A stretch of 64,000 nt of DNA from NCBI GenBank assembly GCA_030272585.1, contig BSYQ01000008.1, positions 2,046,001 to 2,110,000 on the forward strand, in the 5' to 3' direction. The notes beneath the pieces were generated by a model. It saw nothing but the letters and a program-made list of their open reading frames with translations. It was not told where the DNA came from and did not search any database. Below, piece after piece: positions 30,860 to 40,462 of the stretch (position 1 is the first letter of the stretch; each line of letters starts with the position of its first letter). A program made the translations under genes and the position numbers. Source of the stretch: Bryopsis sp. KO-2023. Its lineage: Eukaryota > Chlorophyta > Ulvophyceae > Bryopsidales > Bryopsidaceae.

Positions 30860-33131
30860 GGTTGAGGCCACACAGCATGCGGTGGTGTCGCAACAGCAGA
30901 AGCTGGATTCAGTAGCGGCTCAACATAGTCGATACGAGCAGAGGCTATTACGCCAAGATATCGACCATAGGAAAGAAAGAGCCGAGATCAAAGCTTCTGT
31001 GGACGCAATAACGAGGAGGATGGATGCCGCAGACATCCTAGCGGACTCTCGTTTTGCTGACCTAAAAGAAGCAACTGAAGCATCAGCACTTCAGTTAAAA
31101 CAACTCTCCGAGTTATCCCTTGTTCAAGGGCGGAGAATTGAAGGCTTATTAGGAACTGTTGCGGATTCCAACGAAAAAGTCGAACGGACTCTAGAATTGT
31201 TTCGGGAGTCCTTGCACAAACAAGGTGCTGAGGTGAAGCGTTTGCAGAGCTCAAGAGTAGCAATTCAAAAAGATTTGATTGCCTTGGAGAAAAAGGCATC
31301 CAAGACCTGGGATCAGCAGCAAGATGCAGCTGATGTGGTTGCCTTAAGATTATCTGGCCTGGAACGAAGCATGGAGGATGTGAGTGGCGGAAGTCAGAGT
31401 GCCCAAAGTGGAAGTGATGCTCGTGCAGTATCACCAGAGCGAGAAGAATCAACTTCTCCTGAGCCTGAGGACTCAGCCTTTGGGATGCCGCTGCCGAAGA
31501 AATCAGTAAAGCAGTTGGCTGCATCATGGCCGCCACTAGACCAGAGCTTCGCGGTAGGAATGGTTGGGGCAGGAACCTCAACAATACCGGCTCCTCCAGC
31601 AGTACAGGTCGAGGAGGGTGAAATTGTTGCTGCAGAAGCACCACCATGCACTGCAGTGGATAGCGCACCAGACGCTGATTTCACATTCCCTCAGTTGATA
31701 CCTCCAAGTACAAGAGCTCAGCCTGGAGTACGCATCTCAGAACCCGACTCTGCCGATGGATCACGTAGACCCACACGAACTAACCCAAGAGTTCTCTCCT
31801 CAGCAGAAGTGTTATATCAAATTGACCTTGAGCGTGCTAAGGCACAGGTCAGAGAAGAGAAAGGAAAAGAACCCATGCAGATCCCCACACGTATTGGAAG
31901 ATTGGGACTTGGGTTAAGTGCTTTAGGAGCAAGGGTAGAAAATAATCCCTTTGCTGCACTTGGTTCATATGAGTCTACTGGTGGACCCAGTCGAGTTCCT
32001 CGCATGCGAGGTAACTTTGGAGACCCTGGTGATGACGACTCAGATGATGATGGCGGTGATGATTACCGCGACAGACGAAACCGCCCACCTTCCCGCATTC
32101 CAGGTGCGCCTGATGGCGGAGGAGGTGGTGGCGGCGGTGGAGATGGTGGAGGCGGTGGACCTCCCGGTGGACCTCCTGATGGAGGTGGAGGTGGAGGTGG
32201 CGCTGGACCAGCAGGCCCAGGACCTCCTAGGCAAGGACAGTGGTTGCCTAGCACCGTCAAGTTGCAAATGCCTCGCGCATTTAACGGAAGTGGAGAACCA
32301 AAAGCCCGTAAATGGCAAGTGCTCATGACGCGGTACTTGAGAACCTGCGGAGTGCATGAAGCACAGTGGCAATCGATTATGGCCACTAACCTTTATGGGG
32401 CTGCCTCGGATTGGTTAACGATGCAAGAGTTGAAAATTCACCGAGGTGAAAGACCACCCTTCCGTGACTGGATGGACTTCATGGATGGCTTAGCTACAGC
32501 TTTCGAATTCTCTAGTGATCGAGATGAAGCGTGGCGTGACCTCCATAAACTCAAGCAGACTGGAACCGTGAAACAGTTCGTTAAAGAGTTTCAGCGGTTA
32601 GTTTTGAGGATTCCAGACCTCGAAGAGGATCACCAGTATTTGCTCTTCGTGGATGGACTTAAAAGTGAAGTTCAGAAGTTAGTCGCAGCAACGGTACCTC
32701 GAGATGTCGAGGCCGCCATCATATCCGCCGAACGATTGGAAGCCCTTGGAGTTGGAACACAAGGCCAAGGAGGGCAAACCAATCAGAAAAAGAAAGGAGT
32801 CTGGCGTGGTGGAAGAAAGAAGAAAGGCCAGAATCAGGGTCAGCAGCAGCAGAACCCTACACCACCAGCCCAAGCACCACCACAAGCTGCCGCAGGAGTG
32901 CAACAGCAGCAGCAACAGCAACAAGGACGAGGAGGAGGACGTGGTGGTGGTGGACGTGGACGCGGTGGTGGTAACCGTGGAAGAGGACAAGCCAATCAGG
33001 GAAGACAGAACCCCCAGGGGGGAGGGGGATATCATTGTTATCTTTGTGGAAAGAAGGGTCATCCTGTGAGGCAATGTCCTAGATTGGAGGAGGTGAAAAA
33101 CCTCCCCGATGTAAAAAAAATGTTAAACTGA
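30860..33131 (+). CDS. E3 gag, 3' portion with CCHC knuckle
   Basis: Continues after the CAACA duplication. It begins with long coiled-coil text, then an acidic Ser/Pro region. A Gly/Pro-rich stretch (DGGGGGGGGGDGGGGGPPGG-like) follows, then a capsid-like domain (MPRAFNGSGEPKARKW ... YGAASDWLTMQEL ... QFVKEFQRLVLRI). Q-rich and RGG-rich text precedes a zinc knuckle (CYLCGKKGHPVRQC). The stop at 33129-33131 lies beside a frameshift-like signal. Confidence 0.85.
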
Positions 33132-33166
33132 CCGCCAGGCAGGAAACTGCTTCGTCTGAGCCTGGC
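33122..33166 (+). promoter_or_regulatory. Candidate -1 ribosomal frameshift signal between gag and pol
   Basis: GTTAAAC (33122-33128) fits the X-XXY-YYZ slippery layout in the gag frame, right before the gag stop; a run of A lies just upstream. After a 5-base spacer, GCCAGGC (33134-33140) can pair with GCCTGGC (33160-33166). The pol frame is open through the site in the -1 frame. Gag-pol frameshifting is common in Ty3/gypsy elements. The same signal occurs in E6 at the matching place. Confidence 0.6.
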
Positions 33167-33388
33167 CGACGCAAACGTCGTAAGCGAAACAGAGTTCGTA
33201 GGCGGCGTAGGAAGCATAGATCAAAAGTAGGTGCCTCGAAAAAGGTTAAAAGTACTCACAGCGGAAAACCTGAGGAGCGGACTAGTACACCGCGTGAAGA
33301 GAGAACAGAGACACTCTCCACATCTACCCAATCGGCACATGACAACTGCGATTGGAAAAATGAACAGAAGGAAAGCACACCGGATGAG

Positions 33389-36300
33389 ATGGACGCGCCT
33401 CATGCGTCATCTGCATCTCTTCCCTCTGTTAGTGAATCTGTGGGCTCATTGGAGTCGCAGAGTAGTCTACAGGAGTCCCTGCCTGCAGACGTAGACGATA
33501 GTGGGTCAGAAACAACCCAGCGGTCTACCACAGAGCGAGTTAATGTGTCAGAAGTTCGATCAACTTCATCAACCAAGGGTGACACATGCCCTCTGTTAAA
33601 AATTCAAGAAGTGCCTGTGAGAGGGTACGAAGTAAAAGCACGGATCAAGACCACGGACCTTTATGCATTCATTGATTGTGGAAGTACCGCAAACTATATC
33701 AATGATAAGGTAGCGCGTGATCTCGGGTTGTCGATTACACCAAGCTCAAAGAGAGCAATGTTGGCAAACGGAGATATTAAAGAATTGGCTGGCAGCTGTA
33801 ACAACCTCCGAGTAAAGATAGGAGGGCTGAAGTGCAAAATGAAAGCGGATCTGTTCCCAGACCTTGGTTATGACCTAATATTGGGCATGCCTTGGTTGCA
33901 GAAAGAAAACCCCCGCATAGACTTTCAGCAGAATGAGATTTCAGTTTGCAAAAACAGCCAAGTGTTTCATCTTCCGTTGCGTCATCCAACCCAAGAGAGT
34001 ATTGAACCTGAACGAAAAGTACAGTCGATACTGCAAGAAGTGCCAGTGACTGAGTGTTCAGCTAAGAGAATGATGCGTCATCTCAAAACAGAGACAGCAT
34101 TCATGGTTGTAGTGCAAGAGTCTGAAGAGAAAGCTTTAGGCCAACATGAATTGCCTGACGCAATAGAGCGAACACAGCCATTCAACACTGAGGATGAGAT
34201 TGGCAAACTTATTCGTTCAGACACCCCTGCCGAAATTAAAAAGGTGGTAGAAACACACCGTGGTGTGTTCCCTCGTGATTTACCCCCAGGGATCCCTCCG
34301 AAAAGAAAAGGTCATGAGTTTAAGATAGACCTGGAGGATCCAACACCTATCCATCGTCCAATATACAAGCTTTCACCAGCAGAGCTGGATGAAGTGAAAG
34401 CACAAGTGGACTACCTTCTGGAACAGAAGAAAATCAAACCATCCGAGTCCCCTTGGGGCGCGCCAATCCTATTTGTACCGAAAAAGGATGGAGGCTTAAG
34501 GATGTGTGTGGATTACAGGTGGATCAATAAGGTGACGGTGAAAAACCGGTATCCTTTACCCCTGCCAGAAGAATTGATGGATAGAGTGTTCAAAGCCAAA
34601 GTGTTCTCGAAGTTAGATCTGCGATCAGGCTATTGGCAATTTCCAGTAAGGCCATCTGATACAGATAAAACAGCGTTCCGCACGAGATACGGTCACTTTG
34701 AGTTTTTGGTAGCGCCTTTTGGGCTAACCAATTGCCCAGCGCAATTCCAAACTCTAGTGCAAGACCTACTCGCAGAGTTTTTAGATGATTTTGTTGTTGT
34801 CTTTATCGATGACATACTCATCTTCTCTGAAAACATGGAACAGCATGCCGAACACTTAGAGAAAGTCCTGTCGCGACTAGCAGAATATCAGCTTTTTGCT
34901 AAGGCAAGTAAAAGTGAGCTGGCTGTCGCAACAGTAGACTATCTTGGCTACCGCATTAGCGGAAGTGGGTTAAAACCACAGGAACAAAAAGTGAAGGCAG
35001 TGAAGGAGTGGAAGGAACTACAGAGTGTTAGTGAGGTACGTAGTTTCCTTGGAATGGTTTCATACTACAGGAAATTCATTCCCCAGTTTGCACATGTTGC
35101 TGGACCACTCCATGACTTAGTGAAAAAAGACCATCCCTGGAGATGGGGACAGGTTGAGCGTGGCGCATTCAATGAACTGAAAAAGCGTTTAAGTCAAGCT
35201 CCCGTCCTTATTTTTCCAGATGCGTCACTGCCTTACACTGTGATCACTGATGCGTCGAATGAGGCCATCGGTGCCGTGTTAACACAGGATCACGGAGAGG
35301 GGCTACAGCCAATAGCTTACCTCTCACGTAGATTCAAGCCTGCCGAGCTTAACTATGCACCATACGACAAAGAGTTGTGTGCAATATGTTATGCGATGGT
35401 GCAGTGGAGACATTATCTAGAAGGTTGTGCGGGTGGAGTAACAGTGTTCACTGACCACCAACCTCTGACGCATATTCTGTCGCAGAGGAACCTTTCTAGA
35501 ACCCAAGCAAGATGGCTTGAGGCGGGGTACCTGACTTCGATCAACCCCAAGATCTCCTATATCAAAGGCAAGGCTAATGTGTTAGCAGATGCTCTCTCCC
35601 GCAGTGTTCCTAAGCCCGTGGAAACTGCGATGAACATTTCCACTTGGCAAGTGCATCAAGCAAGCCAAGACGAGTGGAAACAAGCCCTCCAAGCTGATAA
35701 CTCCTTGGTGAAGATATTGCGGAAGCTTGAGAGTGGCGAGGAAGTTGAGGGATATTTCCTCAGAGAGGGAATACTCTGGACGGTCCCAAAAAGAGGGTTA
35801 GTCGAGAAAGTGGTGGTTCCGAAAGGCCAGCGCAATAAGATCATGAAGGAGTGCCATGAGACACCTTCAGCAGGCCATACAGGACCAGCGCGAACAGGAG
35901 AAATCCTAGCGCGGCGATATTGGTGGAAGGGGTGGATGAATGAGTTGAAGGCATTTGTGCGCGAATGCCCTGTGTGCCAACAAATAAAGGCTGACACACA
36001 GAAGCCTATGGGCTTACTTCAACCCCTGCCAATACCTGAGCGGAAGTGGGAGCAGATTACCACTGACTTGGTGACAGATCTACCAGCATCCAATGGGTTT
36101 AGTGCTGTAGCTGTCTTTGTCGATAGACTTACCAAGTTTGTGCATTTCGCCCCATGTACTAAAGAGATTACCGCTGCAGGATACGCCCAACTTTTTATCG
36201 AACATGTTTACCGCAACCATGGCCTACCTAAAGTGATTGTGTCTGATAGAGACCCTCGCTTTACCAGCAAGTTCTGGCAGACGCTTTTTAAAGCTCTGGG

Positions 36301-37129
36301 TACAGAGATTCGTATGAGTACAGCTTACCACCCTCAGACGGATGGGCAGAGTGAGGTTACCATACGTACTCTGGAAAATTTTCTAAGGCCATATGCTGAG
36401 AGGTATCCCCATAAGTGGGTTGAGTATTTACCTACAGCAGAGTTTGCAGCAAACAATGCAGTGAATGCGAGTACAGGGTTCGCACCTGCATACTTGATGT
36501 ATGGGTACCATCCAGAAACACCAAACATTGGTGGGACGGCAACGCAATTTCAAGTGGAAGCAGTTAAGACTATGGTAGCACGGATGGCACAGGACCTAGA
36601 TACCGCAAAAGCATATTACTCTAGAGCACAACACAGAATGTGTGTGAGTGCAAACAAGAAGAGGAAAGATATTGCTTTTGAGAAAGGGGATAAAGTCCTG
36701 ATAAAAAGCCGTTTTATTCCGTTGGCTGCTTTGAACAAAGTGAGTCCCAAACTGCGCCGTCGATTTGTGGGTCCCTTTGAAATTGTGGAGAAAATATCAA
36801 AGGTGGCTTACAGAGTTCAACTTCCGGAAACATGGCTCATTCACCCAGTGTTTCATGTTTCTAAGTTCAAGCGTTATCACGCCTCGAGTGATAACAGCAG
36901 GCAGATACAACCTCCAGAAGGAGAGTTGATTGGTAGCGAAGTAGAGTATGAGGTCGAAAATATCCTAAGGGCTAGAGGTAAACGCAATCGCGAATACCTA
37001 GTGCTGTGGAAAGGATACGATCTACTTGACGCTACTTGGGAACCTGAAGCTAATCTGGTTAACGCACCAGATATACTTCGCGCATTTAAAGAGAAAGAAA
37101 GAAAAGAGTTGCAGAAAGGAAGAGAATAG
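33389..37129 (+). CDS. E3 pol: protease, RT, RNase H, integrase, chromodomain
   Basis: The first Met is at 33389 and gives 1246 residues. The frame is open upstream to the gag end through an Arg-rich stretch (GRRKRRKRNRVRRRRKHR). Protease: YAFIDCGSTANYI. RT: LDLRSGYWQF near residue 408 and VFIDDILIF near 470. RNase H: VITDASNEAIGAVL near 619. Integrase HHCC finger near 820-867 (HETPSAGH ... CPVCQQ). DDE core near 891 (TTDLVTDLP), 951 (VSDRDPRF) and 987 (TDGQSEV). Chromodomain near 1185-1240 (YEVENILRARG ... YLVLWKGYDLLDATWEPEAN). It looks whole. Confidence 0.92.
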   Translation: MDAPHASSASLPSVSESVGSLESQSSLQESLPADVDDSGSETTQRSTTERVNVSEVRSTSSTKGDTCPLLKIQEVPVRGYEVKARIKTTDLYAFIDCGSTANYINDKVARDLGLSITPSSKRAMLANGDIKELAGSCNNLRVKIGGLKCKMKADLFPDLGYDLILGMPWLQKENPRIDFQQNEISVCKNSQVFHLPLRHPTQESIEPERKVQSILQEVPVTECSAKRMMRHLKTETAFMVVVQESEEKALGQHELPDAIERTQPFNTEDEIGKLIRSDTPAEIKKVVETHRGVFPRDLPPGIPPKRKGHEFKIDLEDPTPIHRPIYKLSPAELDEVKAQVDYLLEQKKIKPSESPWGAPILFVPKKDGGLRMCVDYRWINKVTVKNRYPLPLPEELMDRVFKAKVFSKLDLRSGYWQFPVRPSDTDKTAFRTRYGHFEFLVAPFGLTNCPAQFQTLVQDLLAEFLDDFVVVFIDDILIFSENMEQHAEHLEKVLSRLAEYQLFAKASKSELAVATVDYLGYRISGSGLKPQEQKVKAVKEWKELQSVSEVRSFLGMVSYYRKFIPQFAHVAGPLHDLVKKDHPWRWGQVERGAFNELKKRLSQAPVLIFPDASLPYTVITDASNEAIGAVLTQDHGEGLQPIAYLSRRFKPAELNYAPYDKELCAICYAMVQWRHYLEGCAGGVTVFTDHQPLTHILSQRNLSRTQARWLEAGYLTSINPKISYIKGKANVLADALSRSVPKPVETAMNISTWQVHQASQDEWKQALQADNSLVKILRKLESGEEVEGYFLREGILWTVPKRGLVEKVVVPKGQRNKIMKECHETPSAGHTGPARTGEILARRYWWKGWMNELKAFVRECPVCQQIKADTQKPMGLLQPLPIPERKWEQITTDLVTDLPASNGFSAVAVFVDRLTKFVHFAPCTKEITAAGYAQLFIEHVYRNHGLPKVIVSDRDPRFTSKFWQTLFKALGTEIRMSTAYHPQTDGQSEVTIRTLENFLRPYAERYPHKWVEYLPTAEFAANNAVNASTGFAPAYLMYGYHPETPNIGGTATQFQVEAVKTMVARMAQDLDTAKAYYSRAQHRMCVSANKKRKDIAFEKGDKVLIKSRFIPLAALNKVSPKLRRRFVGPFEIVEKISKVAYRVQLPETWLIHPVFHVSKFKRYHASSDNSRQIQPPEGELIGSEVEYEVENILRARGKRNREYLVLWKGYDLLDATWEPEANLVNAPDILRAFKEKERKELQKGRE

Positions 37130-37457
37130 GGAAACAGAGTGTTTGATGGCTAAGGTGGAACTCCTTATAGCAAGGGGGCGCGAAAAAGGATACCTTAGAA
37201 AAACTCTGTCGACTTCCAAACCAACTCTTTAACTTTAATGCGTTAGGTGCCTAAGTTATTTGGCTGGCGCAGTAAGTGTAGCTTCAGTAGTACTTTAGAA
37301 ACCGGGCAAACGATGTCACATTCGAGATAGTGTGGTTGTTCCGAGAAAACCCCTATCAAGTGACGTGTTGAGGTGGTCTTGACGAGACTCCAACCGAGCG
37401 AAACGTTGGTGTCTCACCCCAATAACTCAACGAGGAAAGTGTACGAGTCACCCAGCC

Positions 37458-37464
37458 TTATAAG
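37458..37464 (+). promoter_or_regulatory. Possible internal promoter TATA box for ORF3
   Basis: TTATAAG about 120 bases upstream of the ORF3 ATG, within the 450-base gap between pol and ORF3. It is kept in all three copies (about 40341 in E5 and 45200 in E6, reversed). An internal promoter would explain ORF3 expression; splicing is the alternative. Confidence 0.4.
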
Positions 37465-37579
37465 CGCAGCCCTCGAACCATTTTGCCCTAGTGTTTGTGT
37501 AAACGGAGCGAGCTCCTGAGTGAAAAAGAGTCTAAAGACGCACAAACCGTTGTTTATTTCTTTCTTTCCGACGAACATA

Positions 37580-39394
37580 ATGGCTGCTGATACCCCCGCC
37601 GCAATTATTGCGAGGTTGGAAGCGGAGGTAGCTCAAAAAGAAGAAGAGCTGCAGCACTTTACGTCGACCGCAGAGGAAGTGCTGCAGAACAATGAGGCCT
37701 TAACCCGGCAGCTCTCAGAGTTGAGTGACCGGACGAAAGCAGCTGAGGCTGCGAAGGAGGCAGCGGAGAAAGCCAAGGATAAGGCGGAGGCGGAAAAGAA
37801 AGAAGCGGAGGACAAGACCAAGGTCTTGGAAGAAAAATTGGAAGCCATGAAGCTGAAAAAGCAAAGGTTCCAATCTCACATGATGGCTAACCATCGTGAG
37901 AATGACCTCCGTAAACAAGCTCTCGGGGGAATGGTGGATCGATTTACCGCGGTAGAGGAAACGCTGCAGCGAGCTGTAGCAACCGCGTGGAGTGCAGCAG
38001 CCAACAACCTTAAGAAGGAATTGGCAGAACAAGAGCTGCAGATCGATTTGCTGGGAGAGTCCCTCAGAGACGGCTCTGAAAAACTTCAAGTGCAGAGCGA
38101 AACAACGGACAAGATGCTGCGTTTGAACCCGGCGGTACCAGCACCACGGGTACGCGAAGAACTGGATCGCCAAGTCCAAGTTCTGTTGTCAAACGCAACA
38201 CTTGATCTGGAACCGTCCGAGGACGATGATGCGGGAGGCTCAAGCAAGGGCAAGGGGAAAGGGAAAAACAAACGCCCAAGCTCGCCGTGTAGGGATGAAG
38301 ATCCACACGGAAAGAGAAGGCGAGAGGACGGTGACGATGAAGGTGGTGAGCCACCGAGGGATCGTATGCCTGGAGATGCAGCAAGAGCCAACTTGTTACT
38401 CAAGTTAAAGGCTGCCGCATTAAAGACTCCAGCACCCTCACAACCAGCGCCAACAGTTCAGACTCCCGGAGATGAGGCTACCGCAATAGCACCGGGGGAG
38501 GACTTATTCGACATGAGAGAGGAGGAGCTTTTGGACTTGGATTTTAACGAAGAAATTGACTTCGGCAGTCCAGCTCCTAGGCTCGAAGGTCCTAGTTCTG
38601 AACTGGAGGACGGGGAAATCAGGAATGATGAAGGGCCAAGCCAGGTGACAGAGGTTCAGCGTGCGATCCATCCACCGTTGGAGTTAGCTCCAACAGAAGC
38701 AGCACTTCGGGCTTTCCGAGAAAAGGTTAAGCTCAGAAGACTAAGGGCGGCTGCTCAGGACAAAGTGGATGCTGCACCCAGCGAAGTGAACCTGTCACGG
38801 GAGGATATCGAGGAGGCTTGCAACCCCATCACTGCGTCAGAGAAATGGCCGAAGGTCCAATATACCAACCCCAGGGACCGAGCCTTGCAAAATTACCGCG
38901 GCAACCGGCACTTTCACGAGTTGCCCATGTGCATTTGGTGCGGGAGAAGCCCAATGCAAGCAAGTGCTCAGCGGCTGACGCAGAAGAAGTATTCCGTCCT
39001 TCCTTGTGGGTATCACCTCGTGTGTGATGCTCATTGGTTGGCATACTCGATGCTGGGGCGCATCGTCACGGCGGTCCAAAAAGTCGCGGAAGTGGACAAC
39101 AAGTCCATCGCCACCGTCTCCCCATTCTCTCTACCTGCCCATATGTTGAAGCTGACACGCTCGACGTTCGAAGAAATCCCTCCGTTCCCGGCTGAGCACG
39201 AGAAGTTGCCACACTGCAACATGTGTGTGAAGCGGCAGCTCAAGGTGTCCGGCATCACAAGGGATCTGCCATTCCTTAAGTCCAAGAGGGTGGCTGCCGC
39301 ATTTGATCCCTGTGTCCGGTATCGTGCAGTGCAGCAAGCGCATGCGCAGGAGCAGCGTGCTATTCAGCCAGCGCAAGCGCCGGAACAGCGTTAA
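37580..39394 (+). CDS. E3 ORF3: coiled-coil protein with RING-like zinc site
   Basis: 604 residues from MAADTPAAII. Residues about 5-110 and 130-190 are heptad-rich coiled coil (AEAAKEAAEKAKDKAEAEKK). An acidic and basic linker with nuclear-signal-like text (KGKGKGKNKRPSS, GKRRRED) follows. Next comes an acidic stretch with an ELEDGEI motif, then a Cys/His site: C451, C454, C476, H479, C482, H485, C546, C549. This eight-ligand order matches a RING-like cross-brace. There is no signal peptide or membrane segment, so it is not an envelope protein despite its position between pol and the 3' LTR. Three near-identical copies in the window and an analog in E7 argue for function. Role unknown; ubiquitin ligase, nuclear import or silencing suppression are guesses. 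Confidence 0.8.
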   Translation: MAADTPAAIIARLEAEVAQKEEELQHFTSTAEEVLQNNEALTRQLSELSDRTKAAEAAKEAAEKAKDKAEAEKKEAEDKTKVLEEKLEAMKLKKQRFQSHMMANHRENDLRKQALGGMVDRFTAVEETLQRAVATAWSAAANNLKKELAEQELQIDLLGESLRDGSEKLQVQSETTDKMLRLNPAVPAPRVREELDRQVQVLLSNATLDLEPSEDDDAGGSSKGKGKGKNKRPSSPCRDEDPHGKRRREDGDDEGGEPPRDRMPGDAARANLLLKLKAAALKTPAPSQPAPTVQTPGDEATAIAPGEDLFDMREEELLDLDFNEEIDFGSPAPRLEGPSSELEDGEIRNDEGPSQVTEVQRAIHPPLELAPTEAALRAFREKVKLRRLRAAAQDKVDAAPSEVNLSREDIEEACNPITASEKWPKVQYTNPRDRALQNYRGNRHFHELPMCIWCGRSPMQASAQRLTQKKYSVLPCGYHLVCDAHWLAYSMLGRIVTAVQKVAEVDNKSIATVSPFSLPAHMLKLTRSTFEEIPPFPAEHEKLPHCNMCVKRQLKVSGITRDLPFLKSKRVAAAFDPCVRYRAVQQAHAQEQRAIQPAQAPEQR

Positions 39395-39589
39395 GGAGGA
39401 GGGAAAAGGAGTTATCGTCGACCAAGTGTGTGCGTGCAGCAGCTGTCAGAGACGTCAGAGCAAGAGACAGGTCCAAGACAGTTGGGTGTGGGTATGGGAG
39501 TGGGTGAGTTTTGTGTTTGTGTTTTTGTGTTTTTGTTTTTCTTTGTGTTTTGGTGTGCGTGGGCGCCCACTTTTTCCGGGGGGGGCGTA

Positions 39590-40014
39590 TGTTAGTCTTT
39601 TAGCGCTATACGAGGTAGTTTGGGATAGAGCCGAGGGTGGCTGACGCATGTGGGTTCGCGAGTAAGACAGATTAGACCCAGAGTTTGGGGCATGCGTCAG
39701 CGTACTACACTTAGGGGTACTTAAGAGGCCCACTCGTTGTTTTGACATTCTTATTCACTTTATTTTGTAAGAACTCGGGATTCGTGGGATTGGTGTGTTC
39801 CCGCTTGTGTGTGTGTTTGTGTGTGTGTGTCTAAGTGTTTGCCTGACGCAATCACTTATCCAACCAAGTGCTCTAGTAGCGTTCACAACCGCGCTAGCTA
39901 GAGAGTTGTCTAAACCAACAAACCCCACAAGTATACTTGCGTTAGCCAGCAAGTTATCACGAATCCAATCAACACAGCCGACCACTATTGCGTCACCCAC
40001 AAGCTTCACTATCA
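39590..40014 (+). repeat. E3 right LTR
   Basis: 425 bp, preceded by a purine tract (G run at 39578-39585). It ends exactly at a junction with E5 sequence that corresponds to the region just after pol (37131 onward). Confidence 0.9.
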
Positions 40015-40462
40015 GAAGCAGAGTGTTTGATGGCTAAGGTGGAACTCCTTATAGCAAGGGGGCGCGAAAAAGGATACCTTAGAAAAACTCTGTCGACTTC
40101 CAAACCAACTCTTTAACTTTAATGCGTTAGGTGCCTAAGTTTTTTGGCTGGCGCAGTAAGTGTAGCTTCAGTAGTACTTTAGAAACCGGGCAAACGATGT
40201 CACATTCGAGATAGTGTGGTTGTTCCGAGAAAACCCCTATCAAGTGACGTGTTGAGGTGGTCTTGACGAGACTCCAACCGAGCGAAACGTTGGTGTCTCA
40301 CCCCAATAACCCAACGAGGAAAGTGTACGAGTCACCCAGCCTTATAAGCGCAGCCCTCGAACCATTTTGCCCTAGTGTTTGTGTAAACGGAGCGAGCTCC
40401 TGAGTGAAAAAAAGTCTAAAGACGCACAAACCGTTGTTATTTCTTTCTTTCCGACGAACATA

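Larger units (their letters stand above)
20316..40014 (+). mobile_element. E3: chromovirus with a third ORF, gag split by E4
   Basis: The LTRs are 20316-20742 and 39590-40014 (TGTTAGTCTT to TTCACTATCA). The order is LTR, primer site, gag, pol with chromodomain, ORF3, polypurine tract, LTR. Without E4 it is about 10.1 kb. E4 sits in gag with a CAACA duplication; apart from that the frames look whole. The left LTR and right LTR differ in a few positions and in GT-repeat length. The outer flanks do not match, which suggests the two ends come from different insertions joined by recombination. The almost identical inverted copy E6 (42654-62240) shows the intact arrangement. Confidence 0.88.

Noticed and set aside
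31394-32386. Long antisense frames opposite E3 and E6 gag, pol and ORF3
   Set aside because: They mirror codon usage of the sense genes and contain low-complexity Pro, Ser or Leu text. They are shadows.
37580-39394. ORF3 as a retroviral envelope gene
   Set aside because: It has no signal peptide, membrane segment or furin-like site; the content is coiled coil plus a Cys/His zinc site.
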